This document shows positions 8,360 through 15,955 of a stretch of 24,291 nucleotides of DNA, one piece after another. Source of the DNA: GCA-2718815 sp963578105 (GTDB lineage: Bacteria; Planctomycetota; Planctomycetia; Pirellulales; Pirellulaceae). Position 1 is the stretch's first letter, and each line of letters begins with the position of its first letter. A program made the translations under genes and the position numbers. The DNA is taken from the NCBI GenBank assembly GCA_963578105.1, contig CAUZBP010000072.1, positions 1 to 24,291 on the forward strand. Direction: 5' to 3'. Below the pieces are notes generated by a model. It did no database searches, was not told where the DNA came from, and was given only the letters and a program-made list of their open reading frames with translations.

Positions 8360-8393
8360 CGCCCGGATGTGTCTGTCGCCCGGATGTTTCTGT
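8360..8393. repeat. 17-bp tandem duplication
   Basis: CGCCCGGATGTGTCTGT (8360-8376) is followed directly by the same 17 bases with one change, T for G at the twelfth position (8377-8393). It lies between two converging genes, six bases beyond the dehydrogenase stop codon. Confidence 0.85.
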
Positions 8394-8399
8394 TTTCAT

Positions 8400-9425
8400 T
8401 CAATTCATGTGCAGGACCGCTTTGATAACACCCGATTCTGGCCTGAGCCATGTCGAGAATTCTGTGACGAATTCGTCGTAATCCGCGTGGTGTGATAACC
8501 ATGGCCGAGTGTCGATGATTCCCTCCTCGATCAGCCCTATCACACGCTGGAAATCAACTGGCAAGGCATTCCGCGACGCCTTGAGTGTCAATTCGGGCCG
8601 ATGCATCATGACATGTTTGAAGCTGACTTCTTGAGTGGTATTGCCCAGGTAGATGATTTGACCGGTGTAGGCTGCGTACTGGAAGGCGTTGGACATCGAG
8701 ACATGGTTCCCGGTGGCATCGATGACCGTTGTCGGCAATTCACCTTGCTGGATGTCTCGCAGGCGATCGACGTCGCTATCATCCCCCTGGAAGAGAATGG
8801 TGTGGTCTACACCCATTTGGTTTTGACAAAAGTCCAACCGCGCCGGGTTCATTTCCATCACAGTGATTTCAGTTTCTGCAACCTTCAGAAACTCGACGAC
8901 CGATAACCCAATGGGTCCCGCTCCAATCACGAGAACTTTTTCCCCGGGCTCCGGTGCTGCGCGGCGTACGCCGTGGCAACCGATGCTTAAGGTCTCGACC
9001 AGAGCTAACTGTTCCATCGTCAGCTTCTCGGAAGGATGTAACTTACGTGCCGGCACAACCAGCCTTTCGCACATGCCACCATCTTTGTGAATTCCTATGA
9101 GTTCTAGTGTCTCGCAACAATTTGGGGCGCCGCGCCGGCAGGGAAAACACTCCTGGCAATTCATGCCGGGCTCGATAGAGCAGCGGTCAGTCGGCTTCAC
9201 GTTCACGACTTCCGGACCCACTTCCAGCACGCGTACTCCTAACTCGTGCCCTGGAATCACCGGGTATTTATAGAACGGATGTTTGCCTAGGAAACCCGAT
9301 ACATCGGACCCGCAAATACCCACCCGATGAACTTCGACGAGTGCTTCGCCAGGACCCGGTGGCGCAGGTTCGTCGACATCAATGTGTTTGAATTCCTCGG
9401 GCCTGGCGAGAAGGATGGCTTTCAT
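8400..9425 (-). CDS. Zinc-binding medium-chain dehydrogenase
   Basis: NAD(P)-dependent zinc dehydrogenase of the MDR superfamily, 341 residues, closest in pattern to polyol, threonine or hexonate dehydrogenases. Catalytic zinc ligands are Cys38, His60 with Glu61, and Glu144. The structural-zinc lobe has Cys90, Cys93, Cys96 and Cys104 in the standard spacing. The Rossmann motif GAGPIG is at 168-173. Glu191 at the end of the second strand suggests NAD rather than NADP. The substrate cannot be read from sequence; a sugar alcohol or sugar acid is plausible. It lies 283 bases downstream of hldE on the same strand, so co-transcription is uncertain. Its end converges on the CBM9-like gene. Confidence 0.88.
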   Translation of the reverse strand: MKAILLARPEEFKHIDVDEPAPPGPGEALVEVHRVGICGSDVSGFLGKHPFYKYPVIPGHELGVRVLEVGPEVVNVKPTDRCSIEPGMNCQECFPCRRGAPNCCETLELIGIHKDGGMCERLVVPARKLHPSEKLTMEQLALVETLSIGCHGVRRAAPEPGEKVLVIGAGPIGLSVVEFLKVAETEITVMEMNPARLDFCQNQMGVDHTILFQGDDSDVDRLRDIQQGELPTTVIDATGNHVSMSNAFQYAAYTGQIIYLGNTTQEVSFKHVMMHRPELTLKASRNALPVDFQRVIGLIEEGIIDTRPWLSHHADYDEFVTEFSTWLRPESGVIKAVLHMN

Positions 9426-9708
9426 ATCAGAAGCGGACCGCTGGAAAATGGGTGCCAGGAACGATGGACCGGACCCGGCACGGGAACACGACTAAGACTA
9501 TGACACACAATGCTCCGCAGGTCCATGGTTCCGGGTTGGAGTAGATTGTCACGCCGGAGGTCCCCGAGCAGGGACCGGATAAAAGCCGAGCTGGGTCAAG
9601 CTTCGTTTGCGGGAAAGTATCGGGTCGTACACAAAACCGTTTGTATCCGAAATGGGTCTGGTGGGGCTTGATGTCCTGTCAATGATCCGGGTGCTGTAAA
9701 TCCGGTTT
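9426..9708. other. Spacer between hldE and the dehydrogenase
   Basis: No gene seen. The one clear structure is a perfect hairpin, GGTCCC (9559-9564) with GGGACC (9571-9576) and a six-base loop. It lacks a T-run on either strand, so it is at most a weak terminator or attenuator. Confidence 0.35.
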
Positions 9709-11226
9709 TCAAGCGGCTTGCGATGACAACTCCTGTTGGCGTATTGATTCAAGCAGCTGAGTGGTAGACATTCCCGGGAACATTCCTGTGACTCGCACTT
9801 GCCCACCGTACGCCTCGACAACTTCGTGACCGACCACTTCCTGCCGCGTATAGTTACCCCCTTTGACGAGCACATCGGGGCGAATGGCTCGCAGCAATGA
9901 ATGAGGAGTGGCCTCGTCAAAAATGACAACGTGTGCTACGCATTCCAGCGCGGCCAGAAGTGCGGCCCGATCTTCTTGCTTAATCACGGGTCGTTGTGGG
10001 CCTTTGAGGTGTCGGACGCTGGTATCGCTGTTCACGCCTACGAAGAGTTTGTCCCCGAATTTCGCGGCCTGTTTTAAGTTTGTTAGGTGTCCCACATGCA
10101 AGAGATCGAAGCACCCGTTGGTAAAAACACATTTGCGGTTAGCGAGGCGATACTGGTTAGCAAGTTGCACAGCGCGTTCGACAGTGACAATTTTATTTTC
10201 CTCGGTCGCGTGTTGTGCTTGTAATTGACGTCCCCCTTCCAGATGGGCCTGGATGTCCTCGGGGCGAATTGTCGCGACGCCCATCCTTTCGACTGCCAGA
10301 CCGGCTGCGATGTTAGCCAGTTGAACTGCAGCGCGTGGTGCGGCACCCGCACCCAAGCTGAATCCCAGCATTGCGAAGGCCATGTCTCCTGCGCCGGTAA
10401 TGTCATACACCGCCCGTGCCGCAGTGGGTACCTGCTCATGGTGGCCGTCTTGTTGCACGACGACCATTCCATCACGATCGAGTGTGATCACGGCCAGTTT
10501 CAAGTCGAGTTGTGTGCACAACCGCTGGCCTGCCAGGAACGCCTGTTCCGGACTCGTGATGTTCACACCAGTAGCCAATTCAGATTCTGCACGGTTTGGT
10601 TTAAGAAGTGTGGCTTGCCGATAAATTTGAAAATTAGCACCTCGAGCCGGATCGACCAGCACGATGACTTGGTGTTTGTTGGCCGAACGGATGGCCGCCT
10701 GGACAAGTTGCGGTGTGCAAACTCCTTTCCCATAATCCGAAATCAGTAGCACATCGTATTTGGGAATCATCCTTTGAACCTGCTGTATCAGTTCCTGTTC
10801 CAACTGAGGTTGGATCGGAACAGATGTTTCATGGTCCACCCTGAGAATCTGGCTAGGGTGGCGGCCGCCTGCCCGCCCGACAAAGCGTTCCTTGAGGGTT
10901 GTACAACGGTTGTCATCAACCAGTAATGAATTGCAATGGACGTCCAGTTTGCACAGCATACGCCGCAGGGTTGCTCCTTGTTCATCATTCCCCACGATCC
11001 CCACGCAGGCTGCAGGCGCATCCAGGCCACGAACCAAGTGGCAAACATTGGCAGCACCTCCGAGCGATGTTTGTTGTTGGTCGGCCCGGAGAACAATGAT
11101 CGGTGCTTCCTGACTGATTCGTTCCGCGTTGCCCCACGTATAGCGATCCAGCATCAGGTCGCCCAATACGAGGATTCTGGGAGGCATTAGACGACCGAAG
11201 ACTTCCTGTAGTTGGTTACTGTTCAT
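9709..11226 (-). CDS. hldE: Bifunctional heptose-7-phosphate kinase / heptose-1-phosphate adenylyltransferase
   Basis: Makes the ADP-heptose precursor used for LPS core. The N-terminal domain (about 15-330) is a PfkB-type kinase that phosphorylates D-glycero-D-manno-heptose 7-phosphate at C1. It shows GDLMLDRY (22-29), TSLGGAANV and the signature DITGAGD (275-281), with Asp281 as catalytic base. The C-terminal domain (about 360-500) is a nucleotidyltransferase with FTNGCFDLLHVGH (368-380), the HxGH motif at 377-380 and VKGGNYT (454-460). Its 505 residues are a little longer than the E. coli fused enzyme. The start lies 12 bp after waaF with no clear ribosome site, so translational coupling is likely; Met14 is a possible alternative start. 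The epimerase and phosphatase of the pathway are not in this window. Confidence 0.96.
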   Translation of the reverse strand: MNSNQLQEVFGRLMPPRILVLGDLMLDRYTWGNAERISQEAPIIVLRADQQQTSLGGAANVCHLVRGLDAPAACVGIVGNDEQGATLRRMLCKLDVHCNSLLVDDNRCTTLKERFVGRAGGRHPSQILRVDHETSVPIQPQLEQELIQQVQRMIPKYDVLLISDYGKGVCTPQLVQAAIRSANKHQVIVLVDPARGANFQIYRQATLLKPNRAESELATGVNITSPEQAFLAGQRLCTQLDLKLAVITLDRDGMVVVQQDGHHEQVPTAARAVYDITGAGDMAFAMLGFSLGAGAAPRAAVQLANIAAGLAVERMGVATIRPEDIQAHLEGGRQLQAQHATEENKIVTVERAVQLANQYRLANRKCVFTNGCFDLLHVGHLTNLKQAAKFGDKLFVGVNSDTSVRHLKGPQRPVIKQEDRAALLAALECVAHVVIFDEATPHSLLRAIRPDVLVKGGNYTRQEVVGHEVVEAYGGQVRVTGMFPGMSTTQLLESIRQQELSSQAA

Positions 11227-11238
11227 TGTGTGACACGT

Positions 11239-12294
11239 CTAAGCAGCGGGTGCTAGCCGGTTCAACTTCGTTTGTTGTTGCACTGCCTGGAAAACTCGGT
11301 CGACACTCAATTGGTGCATACATTGGTGGTGAACCAACGGGCACGTTCGCTGCCCGCACGGCCCGCAGGGAACTTGATGCTGTAAGAGAATCTCCTGTGG
11401 GTGGTAGTTCATACTCCAGCGAGGATCCTGAGCCCCGAAAAGCGCCACCGACGGGATGTTGAATGCCGCGGCGAAGTGGCGGGGTCCGCTATCCGTGGTG
11501 ACAAGCAAGGTCGATCGCCGAATGCAGGCTTTCAAAAGTCCGACGCTCAGATCGTCCTTGGCAAGGCTCTTGACCTGCGGACGGCGGGCACGAACCTCGA
11601 TTTCGTCTGCGGTCCTTCGTTCTTGGGGTCCGCACAACACAAGAACGTTGGCATTGGTTTCGTCGCTAATGCGCTGTGCGAGTTCTATGAAATATTCAAC
11701 AGGCCAGTTTTTAGATGCACCGTAAGCACCACCCGTGTTGAGCGCTACCACCTGACTAGCTGACCATAAACCAAGACGGTCCCAGACGCGGTCGGCCTGC
11801 CGTTCTTCCTCCGTAGTGGTATCCAGTTCAAGATGCTGCGGTGATGGCGGACAGCCAGCCAAATAAGCCAGTTTCAAGTAGTAGTCAACTGCTGAGACGG
11901 GTTTCCATCTCCCAGCGTTGCGCAAGGGTCGCAATGAGCGATTCAGCAACAAGCCCCGGCCATTGCGAACATATCCTGTTCGTTGCCGCGCACCGCTCAG
12001 CCAGGCGATTGCTCCAGCTCGTAAAGAATTCGGCAGTACGAAAATCCACTCGACATCAAGTTGTCGCAGCGCTTTGGAAACACCAACCCAGCGATGGTTT
12101 GAATTCTTCGACCTACGGTCGTAAGTTAATTTTTTGTTAATCCACGGAGTGCCTTCCAGAACTTGGCTGACATACGGACGCATCACACCGGTGATTTGAA
12201 CGTCTGGACCGAACCAGTTGTACAAGGCGCGCAGTGTGGGCGTGGCCATCACCACATCGCCAATCCAGTTCGGCAACATCACTCCGATTCGCAT
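11239..12294 (-). CDS. waaF: ADP-heptose:LPS heptosyltransferase
   Basis: Glycosyltransferase family 9 enzyme that transfers heptose from ADP-heptose to the LPS inner core at the inner face of the cytoplasmic membrane, 351 residues. Recognisable features are the start RIGVMLPNWIGDVVMATPTLRA, the nucleotide-site segment around TTDSGPRHFAAAFNIPSVALFG, and the late cysteine-rich stretch PCGPCGQRTCPLVHHQCM, typical of heptosyltransferase II. The frame could begin at TTG 12297, but ATG 12294 with GGGGT about seven bases upstream is preferred. hldE follows after 12 bp, giving a heptose operon in which donor synthesis and transfer are linked. The assignment as II (WaaF) rather than I rests on pattern memory. 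Confidence 0.93.
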   Translation of the reverse strand: MRIGVMLPNWIGDVVMATPTLRALYNWFGPDVQITGVMRPYVSQVLEGTPWINKKLTYDRRSKNSNHRWVGVSKALRQLDVEWIFVLPNSLRAGAIAWLSGARQRTGYVRNGRGLLLNRSLRPLRNAGRWKPVSAVDYYLKLAYLAGCPPSPQHLELDTTTEEERQADRVWDRLGLWSASQVVALNTGGAYGASKNWPVEYFIELAQRISDETNANVLVLCGPQERRTADEIEVRARRPQVKSLAKDDLSVGLLKACIRRSTLLVTTDSGPRHFAAAFNIPSVALFGAQDPRWSMNYHPQEILLQHQVPCGPCGQRTCPLVHHQCMHQLSVDRVFQAVQQQTKLNRLAPAA

Positions 12295-12297
12295 CAA

Positions 12298-12818
12298 AAT
12301 ACCCCGGATTCTGTCAACAGGATCGTCGAGTTTTATACTCGGTCAAACGCAACCCTGACGATGAGGTAAAAGCGGTAACAAACAACGCCGCAGAGTTCTG
12401 TCACTGATAGCTGATGGATGGCAGCAGAGGAGCAGAGAAGACTTTGTTTTGCGGATTTCAGGGCCAATTTTCTATCGGCTGGCGGAGATCCAGCGTGCTG
12501 GTTCCCGTCTTCATGTCATGGCCATAGACTCTTCCTAGTCTCTTGACATCGCCCCGACTTCTTCTGGGCCACGACTGTGTAAGATAGGGACTCAGGGAGG
12601 ACATTTGTCAGCTGAGGCTGAGTACCCGGTTTGTCATGAACCGGTGGCACGAGTTCGCAATAAAGGATCACCAGGCCGCCAGCGTGAGAGTACCCGTCGC
12701 GAGTCTCTTCTTGGGACCAGCCAACTGGGCACCAGGTGCTAGATCTTTTGACAGCCAGACCAGCCGGAGCAGACGATCCTGTCTCGAAAACGGCAGGTGT
12801 CTTTCAGACAATTTGCCA
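12298..12818. other. Intergenic region upstream of waaF
   Basis: About 520 bases with no convincing gene. Near waaF, TATAAA (minus strand, 12337-12332) could be a -10 element and sits inside a small palindrome, CGAGT (12327-12331) with ACTCG (12337-12341); no good -35 is seen. A hairpin CCGGTT-AACCGG lies at 12626-12644. A 44-codon TTG frame at 12605 has a purine-rich site only three bases away and an unremarkable product. Confidence 0.4.
12327..12341 (-). promoter_or_regulatory. Possible -10 element in a palindrome, waaF leader
   Basis: TATAAA on the minus strand, about 40 bases before waaF, is embedded in CGAGT-TTTAT-ACTCG. A repressor site over a promoter would look like this, but the -35 is poor, so confidence is low. 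Confidence 0.22.
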
Positions 12819-13079
12819 TCACTTATTGATCAATCTTTCGATCTCGTGGGCGACAAGCTGGGGATCATCCTGGCGCAGAAAATGATCGATCCGGTCCTGG
12901 GGAATGCCTAATTTTTCCAGATGTCCCGCGATCGTCTTCCAGTACTTTTCACGTTTTTTCCCCTCGGCGAGAAAGAGCTCCGTGACCTGTTCCTGAAGCT
13001 TTTGCAGTGAGATGGCATCGCGGTTGCGATAGTAACTCCGGATAATCTTTTCCTGATGTTGTGAATACTGCTTCGCCAT
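12819..13079 (-). CDS. Small uncharacterised charged protein (86 aa)
   Basis: 86-residue soluble, highly charged protein without signal peptide or membrane segment. From the start MAKQYSQHQEKIIRSYYRNRDA it looks all-helical, with a basic middle (AEGKKREKYWKTI) and an acidic C-terminal part (RQDDPQLVAHEIERL). I believe similar small proteins occur across planctomycetes, but this is recollection, and no function is known to me. The frame extends upstream by 20 residues to 13139; ATG 13079 is chosen because AGGAAAGG lies five bases before it. It is divergent from the ferredoxin gene, so the two may share regulation. Confidence 0.75.
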   Translation of the reverse strand: MAKQYSQHQEKIIRSYYRNRDAISLQKLQEQVTELFLAEGKKREKYWKTIAGHLEKLGIPQDRIDHFLRQDDPQLVAHEIERLINK

Positions 13080-13283
13080 TGTAGCCTTTCCTGCGGGTAC
13101 TATCACTGCTCGGATCGTTGGCAGGCCATCCTGGCACACTTGACGCTGGCCGTAAAGAACAAGTTAGCCCTTAACGCACGCAGTTTCTCGTGGTAAATTT
13201 GAAGTTCGACGTTGTTTTTATAACCCCAACCGGACGACTGCGATGGACTGTCCGCTAGGGGAGTTCAGAAAGCGCGATCAGAT
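13080..13283. other. Divergent intergenic region
   Basis: It separates the small protein (-) from the ferredoxin (+), so it should hold both promoters. TATAAC at about 13219-13224 could serve the ferredoxin, but no -35 sits at the right distance. Nothing else stands out. Confidence 0.3.
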
Positions 13284-13718
13284 ATGCCAATCATTAAATT
13301 TTTGAAAGAAAAGACGGAAATTGAAGTTCCGGAAGGTGCCAACTTGCGGAAGGAAGCCGTGAAGGCAGGAATTAATGTGAATTGTGCCATCAGCGGTGTT
13401 AGCGAGGGAGTTGACAGCTTTGCCAAATCCGTCTCGAAGTATGTAAATTGCCACGGCTTCGGCCAATGTGGTACTTGTCGAGTCAAGATCGTGAAAGGCA
13501 CGGAAAACACAAGCCCCATGGGAATCGTCGAGAAATTACGTTTTCGATGTCCGATACCTACGCCAGTCACTCCTGGTGGAATCGATCCGCTGCCATGCAT
13601 TGCTTACCTGGGGAATGAAGAGACCATGCGGTTGGCCTGCCAGACCAAGGTGATAGGCGACATCGAAGTTGAATCGAGTCCCGAATTGAACCTGTTTGGT
13701 GATAAATTTTTTGGTTAG
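13284..13718 (+). CDS. [2Fe-2S] ferredoxin with inserted segments
   Basis: Small electron carrier, 144 residues, with a likely [2Fe-2S] cluster held by Cys56, Cys62, Cys65 (C-x5-C-x2-C in NCHGFGQCGTC) and Cys119 (RLACQT). The beginning MPIIKFLKEKTEIEVPEGANLRKEAVKAGI is a normal ferredoxin beta-grasp start. Two departures are visible. About 20 residues are inserted before the first cluster cysteine. The gap from the third to the fourth ligand is 53 residues, against about 36 in adrenodoxin-type proteins, and contains Cys89 and Cys105. These could be structural or reflect a lineage form. No reductase lies nearby, so the partner is unknown. The P-II-like gene starts 91 bp after the stop. The ribosome site is weak. 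Confidence 0.87.
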   Translation: MPIIKFLKEKTEIEVPEGANLRKEAVKAGINVNCAISGVSEGVDSFAKSVSKYVNCHGFGQCGTCRVKIVKGTENTSPMGIVEKLRFRCPIPTPVTPGGIDPLPCIAYLGNEETMRLACQTKVIGDIEVESSPELNLFGDKFFG

Positions 13719-13809
13719 CGCAGTGTTCAGTTCGGTCTGCCACCGGGCGACAACATCTCACGAATGAATTGACGACCAGTCTCATCCTGAACAAGCGGGC
13801 ACCGAGGCC

Positions 13810-14142
13810 GTGAAACAAATCTTGGCCATTGTGAAACCGTACTTAGCAGAGAAGGTGCTGGAGGGACTCAAACGAGCACCGCTGGAAGCTTTGAGCGTCC
13901 GTGAGGTCAAAGGATACGGTCGTCAGAAGAGCTATCTTGACCAATACGTGGACAGTGAATACTCGCTCGCCTTCCTGCCCAAGGTTGAAATCAGTTTGTG
14001 GGTTGATGATTCACGAGCCGAAGAAATTGTGCGGCGAATTGTCGAAGTTGCGCGAACCGGGCGGATGGGTGACGGAAAGATTTTTGTCTTACCGGCCCAG
14101 ATTACGACGACCGTGATCGATATCGACGAGAACAACCGATGA
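13810..14142 (+). CDS. P-II-like signalling protein (atypical GlnB)
   Basis: P-II-family trimeric signalling protein, 110 residues, which aligns with E. coli GlnB without gaps over most of its length. P-II proteins sense ATP/ADP and 2-oxoglutarate and bind target enzymes through the T-loop. Seen here: IVKP start, GYGRQK (35-40), the T-loop with Tyr46 and Tyr51 (the uridylylation site in E. coli), LPKV (56-59) and the B-loop ARTGRMGDGKIFV (81-93). Odd: the C-terminal arginines that hold ATP phosphates in GlnB (101 and 103) are Thr101 and Ile103, and the tail is acidic (DIDENNR). The start is GTG, set by the conserved first residues, with GAGG just upstream. It overlaps altronate dehydratase by ATGA; no amtB or glnA is in view, unlike usual P-II loci. 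Confidence 0.88.
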   Translation: MKQILAIVKPYLAEKVLEGLKRAPLEALSVREVKGYGRQKSYLDQYVDSEYSLAFLPKVEISLWVDDSRAEEIVRRIVEVARTGRMGDGKIFVLPAQITTTVIDIDENNR

Positions 14143-15791
14143 AGCAACTAAACTATTTGCAAATCCACCCGGATGACGACATGTTCGTTGCTCTGAAGGA
14201 TTTGCCGCGCGGTGGGATGCTGCCCGCTGATGGCGGCGAGCTTTTGCTCACCGAAGATGTGGCTGCCAAGCACAAATTTGCAGCTCGCAGTGTTGCCGCC
14301 GGGGAATTGCTCAAAATGTACGGCATTGTCGTGGGTCGGGCACTGGCGGATATCGGCAAAGGAGCACCGATCACGACCCAAAACCTGGTGCACGCTACGG
14401 GTGATAGCGATGCGTATGAACGCTGTGGGCCATGGCGACCGCCCGATGTTTCACGGTGGCAGGATCAAACCTTTCAAGGTTATCTGCGTGAAGACGGTCG
14501 TGTGGCGACACGAAATCATTGGATCGTGATTCCATTGGTGTTTTGTGAAAATCGCAATTTATCAGTGATGCGCGACGCGCTGATCGAAGAATTGGGTTAT
14601 GGTCGGGATCGCAGCTACCAGGCGCACACTCGCCAGTTGGTCCAAATGTTTCAAAGCGGCGCGGACAGCCAGCAAATCACCGAGTACTCCTTTCCAGTTT
14701 CCGGTCAGTCGGGTGATTCCAATCGAGTGTTTGAAAATCTTGATGGAATCAAATTTCTAATGCACGAAAGCGGTTGCGGCTGTTCCTATGCGGATTCCGA
14801 ATCGCTGTGCGGGTTATTGGCCGGGTACATCAATCATCCCAACGTCGCGGGTGCTACCGTTTTCAGCTTGGGTTGTCAAAAAGCACAGATTGACGACTTG
14901 CAGCGACAGATTCATCAGCGCAACCCGGATTTTAAAAAGCCGCTTTACATCTTCGAACAACAACAGATCGGTACCGAACAAACGATGCTGGAACGGGCTA
15001 TCAAGCAAACATTCGCCGGCCTGATGCGGGCGAATCAGGTGCGGCGTGAGGCGGTGGCACTCTCCCATTTGTGTTTAGGTGTCGAGTGCGGTGGTTCAGA
15101 TGGGTTCTCCGGAATCTCTGCCAATCCGGCCATGGGCCACTGCAGTGACCTGCTTGTTGCGCTGGGAGGAACAGTGGTTCTTTCGGAATTTCCTGAATTG
15201 TCCGGTTGCGAAGCCGACCTGGCAAGTCGTTGTGTCAGCGAAGAAGTTGCCCAGCGTTTCCTCGGTATTATGAAATCCTACGAGCAGCATGTGATCAACC
15301 AAGGTGATGGCTTTGACGCGAATCCCAGTCCCGGAAATATTCGTGATGGTTTGATCACCGATGCGATGAAGTCAGCCGGCGCAGCGCGAAAAGGTGGTTC
15401 TTCTCCTGTTGTAGCAGCTTTGGACTATCCCGCATCGGTGACGCAACCAGGTTTGAATTTGCTCTGTACGCCGGGAGGAGATGTCGAATCGACGACGGCC
15501 ATGGCAGGCTCGGGTGCAACGGTGATGTTATTTTCAACCGGGCTGGGAACCCCCACCGGAAATGTAGTGACGCCCGTCATCAAGGTAGCTTCCAACACGG
15601 AACTCGCCCAGCGCATGCCGGATATCATCGACATTGACACGGGGTCGATTGTCCGCGGAGAGGCGCATGTCGAGAATATGGGAGAGCAGTTGTTTGCAGC
15701 GATGATTGCTACTGCAAGCGGCACACCGACCAAGGCTGAACAATTGGGACAAGATGACTTTATTCCATGGAAGAAAAATCTGACGTTCTGA
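14139..15791 (+). CDS. uxaA: Altronate dehydratase (UxaA family)
   Basis: Dehydrates D-altronate to 2-keto-3-deoxygluconate in galacturonate breakdown, or acts on a related sugar acid, in the cytoplasm with a metal. 550 residues, somewhat longer than E. coli UxaA. An N-terminal SAF domain (about 10-87) is followed by the large catalytic domain: GYLREDGRVATRNHW (114-128), HESGCGCSYADS (209-220), and the signature ECGGSDGFSGISANPAMG (316-333). The ATG overlaps the stop of the P-II-like gene (14139-14142), implying translational coupling. No uronate isomerase, reductase or KDG kinase is nearby, so the exact substrate is open, since relatives act on other hexonates or galactarate. Family confidence is high. 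Confidence 0.92.
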   Translation: MKQLNYLQIHPDDDMFVALKDLPRGGMLPADGGELLLTEDVAAKHKFAARSVAAGELLKMYGIVVGRALADIGKGAPITTQNLVHATGDSDAYERCGPWRPPDVSRWQDQTFQGYLREDGRVATRNHWIVIPLVFCENRNLSVMRDALIEELGYGRDRSYQAHTRQLVQMFQSGADSQQITEYSFPVSGQSGDSNRVFENLDGIKFLMHESGCGCSYADSESLCGLLAGYINHPNVAGATVFSLGCQKAQIDDLQRQIHQRNPDFKKPLYIFEQQQIGTEQTMLERAIKQTFAGLMRANQVRREAVALSHLCLGVECGGSDGFSGISANPAMGHCSDLLVALGGTVVLSEFPELSGCEADLASRCVSEEVAQRFLGIMKSYEQHVINQGDGFDANPSPGNIRDGLITDAMKSAGAARKGGSSPVVAALDYPASVTQPGLNLLCTPGGDVESTTAMAGSGATVMLFSTGLGTPTGNVVTPVIKVASNTELAQRMPDIIDIDTGSIVRGEAHVENMGEQLFAAMIATASGTPTKAEQLGQDDFIPWKKNLTF

Positions 15792-15820
15792 TGGTCCTAA
15801 AACGGTGGGATAACAACGAG

Positions 15821-15946
15821 ATGAAATTGGTGGTTGGTTCTGCCGTTCTTTTTCAGTCGCGGTGCTGTTTGCGGCTCCGCCTGTCTGCTCGAGCGGCAAC
15901 GGTTGATGTCTACACCACTTCACTGGACCGTTTGGTCGACAGCTAG
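15821..15946 (+). CDS. Possible 41-codon leader ORF before thyA
   Basis: An ATG frame begins at 15821 and ends in a TAG (15944-15946) that overlaps the thyA ribosome-binding site AGGAAG (15945-15950). It is in the same frame as thyA, separated from its ATG by only three sense codons after the TAG. The product has a hydrophobic start, then an arginine/cysteine-rich middle. It has no recognisable domain and a poor ribosome site, so it may well be chance. Confidence 0.2.
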   Translation: MKLVVGSAVLFQSRCCLRLRLSARAATVDVYTTSLDRLVDS

Positions 15947-15955
15947 GAAGCTCTT

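Noticed and set aside
9559..9576. Perfect 6-bp hairpin considered as the hldE terminator.
   Set aside because: It lies about 130 bases past the stop and has no T-run on the minus strand.
12605..12739. 44-codon TTG frame preceded by GGGAGGA.
   Set aside because: The purine-rich site is only three bases from the TTG, and the product is an arginine-rich stretch without family resemblance.
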